From assembly GCA_934675115.1 (NCBI GenBank), contig CAKUPH010000099.1, forward strand, positions 1 through 7,140: DNA of 7,140 bases. Direction: 5' to 3'. Shown one piece after another: positions 6,766 through 7,140 of the stretch (within the stretch, counting starts at the first letter, position 1; every line of letters starts with the position of its first letter). The notes under the pieces were generated by a model. That model saw only the letters and a list, made by a program, of their open reading frames with translations. It ran no database searches and was not told the DNA's origin. The DNA is from an uncultured Oscillospiraceae bacterium (GTDB taxonomy: Bacteria; Bacillota; Clostridia; Oscillospirales; Oscillospiraceae). Position numbers and translations under genes: made by a program.

Positions 6766-6950
6766 TTTCTCACGCTCCCATATGACCGTGCGCGTCCGTA
6801 CCGGACCCACGGCCGTTTTCATGCCCGGCCCTTCCCCAGCCCAGCTTCTCCGGGAATCAGCCGTCGGCCGCCGCGGTGTTCCGTCCGCGGAAGCCGGGTA
6901 CAGAAACGCGGCTCAGACCGCACGGCGGCAGCCTGAGGCATACTGTACCA
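6766..6950 (-). promoter_or_regulatory. Structured 5' leader of the stn operon
   Basis: This GC-rich stretch lies between the predicted transcription start (about 6950) and the stnA start. It holds three hairpins. First, GGTACAG/CTGTACC (6897-6903 with 6943-6949) closes a domain with an inner CTCAG/CTGAG stem (6912-6916 with 6933-6937). Second, CCGCGG pairs with CCGCGG (6871-6876 with 6885-6890, 8-nt loop). Third, a two-part hairpin at 6786-6812 (CCGTG/CACGG outer, GTCCG/CGGAC inner) ends 6 nt before the Shine-Dalgarno. It matches no riboswitch class I recognise, and no T-run makes any hairpin an obvious attenuator. If the 6822 start is used, the last hairpin is coding. Confidence 0.45.
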
Positions 6951-6956
6951 AATAAA

Positions 6957-6985
6957 AGTGTAATCGGAATTTCGTTTGTTGTCAA
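6957..6985 (-). promoter_or_regulatory. Sigma-A-type promoter of the stn operon
   Basis: On the minus strand there is a perfect -35 TTGACA (6985-6980), a 17-bp spacer, and -10 TACACT (6962-6957, four of six matches). Transcription would start near 6950-6949, at the first bases of the GGTACAG stem. Confidence 0.7.
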
Positions 6986-7009
6986 TATCTATAAATCAGC
7001 CATTATATA
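6979..7009 (+). promoter_or_regulatory. Possible divergent promoter facing the right edge
   Basis: TTGTCA (6979-6984, five of six) and TATATA (7004-7009) are separated by 19 bp, which is longer than ideal. The -35 overlaps the -35 of the stn promoter on the other strand, so the two would compete for polymerase. The evidence is weak. Confidence 0.25.
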
Positions 7010-7056
7010 ACCCCGGCAGTATACCTTTGTCACTAAAACAGACGCCCCCCGTCCTT

Positions 7057-7073
7057 CAAACCCTGTAGGTTTG
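7057..7073. repeat. Short inverted repeat upstream of the right-edge gene
   Basis: CAAACC (7057-7062) and GGTTTG (7068-7073) are perfect inverted six-base arms around a 5-nt centre. This could be an operator or a small leader hairpin. There is no T-run, so it is not a terminator. Confidence 0.45.
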
Positions 7074-7125
7074 TCAAACATATAGGACAGTGACTTCAGC
7101 GGGAGACATCCAGCGGAGGGGCCTC

Positions 7126-7140
7126 ATGGGCAAGTTGTTA
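7126..7140 (+). CDS. Possible start of an unidentified plus-strand gene (5 codons visible)
   Basis: ATG at 7126-7128 is preceded by GGAGGGG (7115-7121), with 6 nt between GGAGG and the ATG. The visible residues are MGKLL, too few to identify. The frame is open to the window end, and the gene would be divergent from the stn operon. Confidence 0.4.

Noticed and set aside
6283..6822. A longer StnA start at ATG 6822 (179 aa).
   Set aside because: Not excluded, since GGGGAAGGG lies upstream, but the added 19 residues look unlike the family, the shorter form has the usual length, and a strong hairpin lies in the added segment.
6766..6950. A known riboswitch (TPP, cobalamin, FMN, SAM, molybdenum cofactor, cyclic-di-GMP and others).
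   Set aside because: None of the conserved core words I know for these classes is present in the leader on the minus strand.
6979..6996. A Rex-like operator (TTGTCAA-TATC-TATAAAT) over the stn -35.
   Set aside because: The left half fits the clostridial TTGTTAA-N4-TTAACAA consensus at six of seven positions, but the right half fits only about three of seven. NADH/NAD+ control would make sense, yet the sequence does not support a call.

Overview
The window looks like a chromosomal piece of a GC-rich anaerobic Clostridia-type Firmicute, plausibly a gut member of the Oscillospiraceae/Ruminococcaceae. The grounds are strong G/C-ending codon use, clear Gram-positive-style Shine-Dalgarno sites, a bacterial lipoprotein signal, and genes for ferredoxin/NAD(P)H redox balancing typical of strict anaerobes. 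This assignment is inference; no marker gene is present.

Left part (1-2470). A VTC-domain polyphosphate polymerase gene runs off the left edge on the minus strand. It is divergent from a 559-residue secreted lipoprotein on the plus strand that resembles the Cthe_2159 carbohydrate-binding beta-helix family. The 198-bp gap between them holds two divergent promoters of identical design: a tandem six-base box with 11-bp period, then 9 bp, then a -10 hexamer, and no -35. This suggests shared control by an OmpR/PhoB-type response regulator. The lipoprotein gene ends at a strong terminator, and a second, bidirectional terminator follows.

Right part (2485-6985). A three-gene minus-strand operon encodes a NuoE-like [2Fe-2S] protein (160 aa), a NuoF-like flavin/NAD/iron-sulfur protein (581 aa) and a NuoG/GltD(NfnB)-like NADPH-flavin/iron-sulfur protein (680 aa). 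Gene content, order and domain layout match the Stn (Sporomusa-type Nfn) electron-bifurcating transhydrogenase. That enzyme couples NADPH oxidation to reduction of ferredoxin and NAD+, or runs in reverse. The genes are tightly coupled by an ATGA overlap and by a stop codon inside the next Shine-Dalgarno. They are expressed from a good promoter at 6957-6985 through a structured leader of about 185 nt, and end at the terminator at 2433-2470. No hydrogenase or formate dehydrogenase catalytic gene is visible.

Right edge (6986-7140). An AT-richer intergenic stretch with small inverted and direct repeats leads to a possible plus-strand start at 7126, of which only five codons are inside the window. 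No tRNA, rRNA, CRISPR array, insertion sequence or phage gene was seen.
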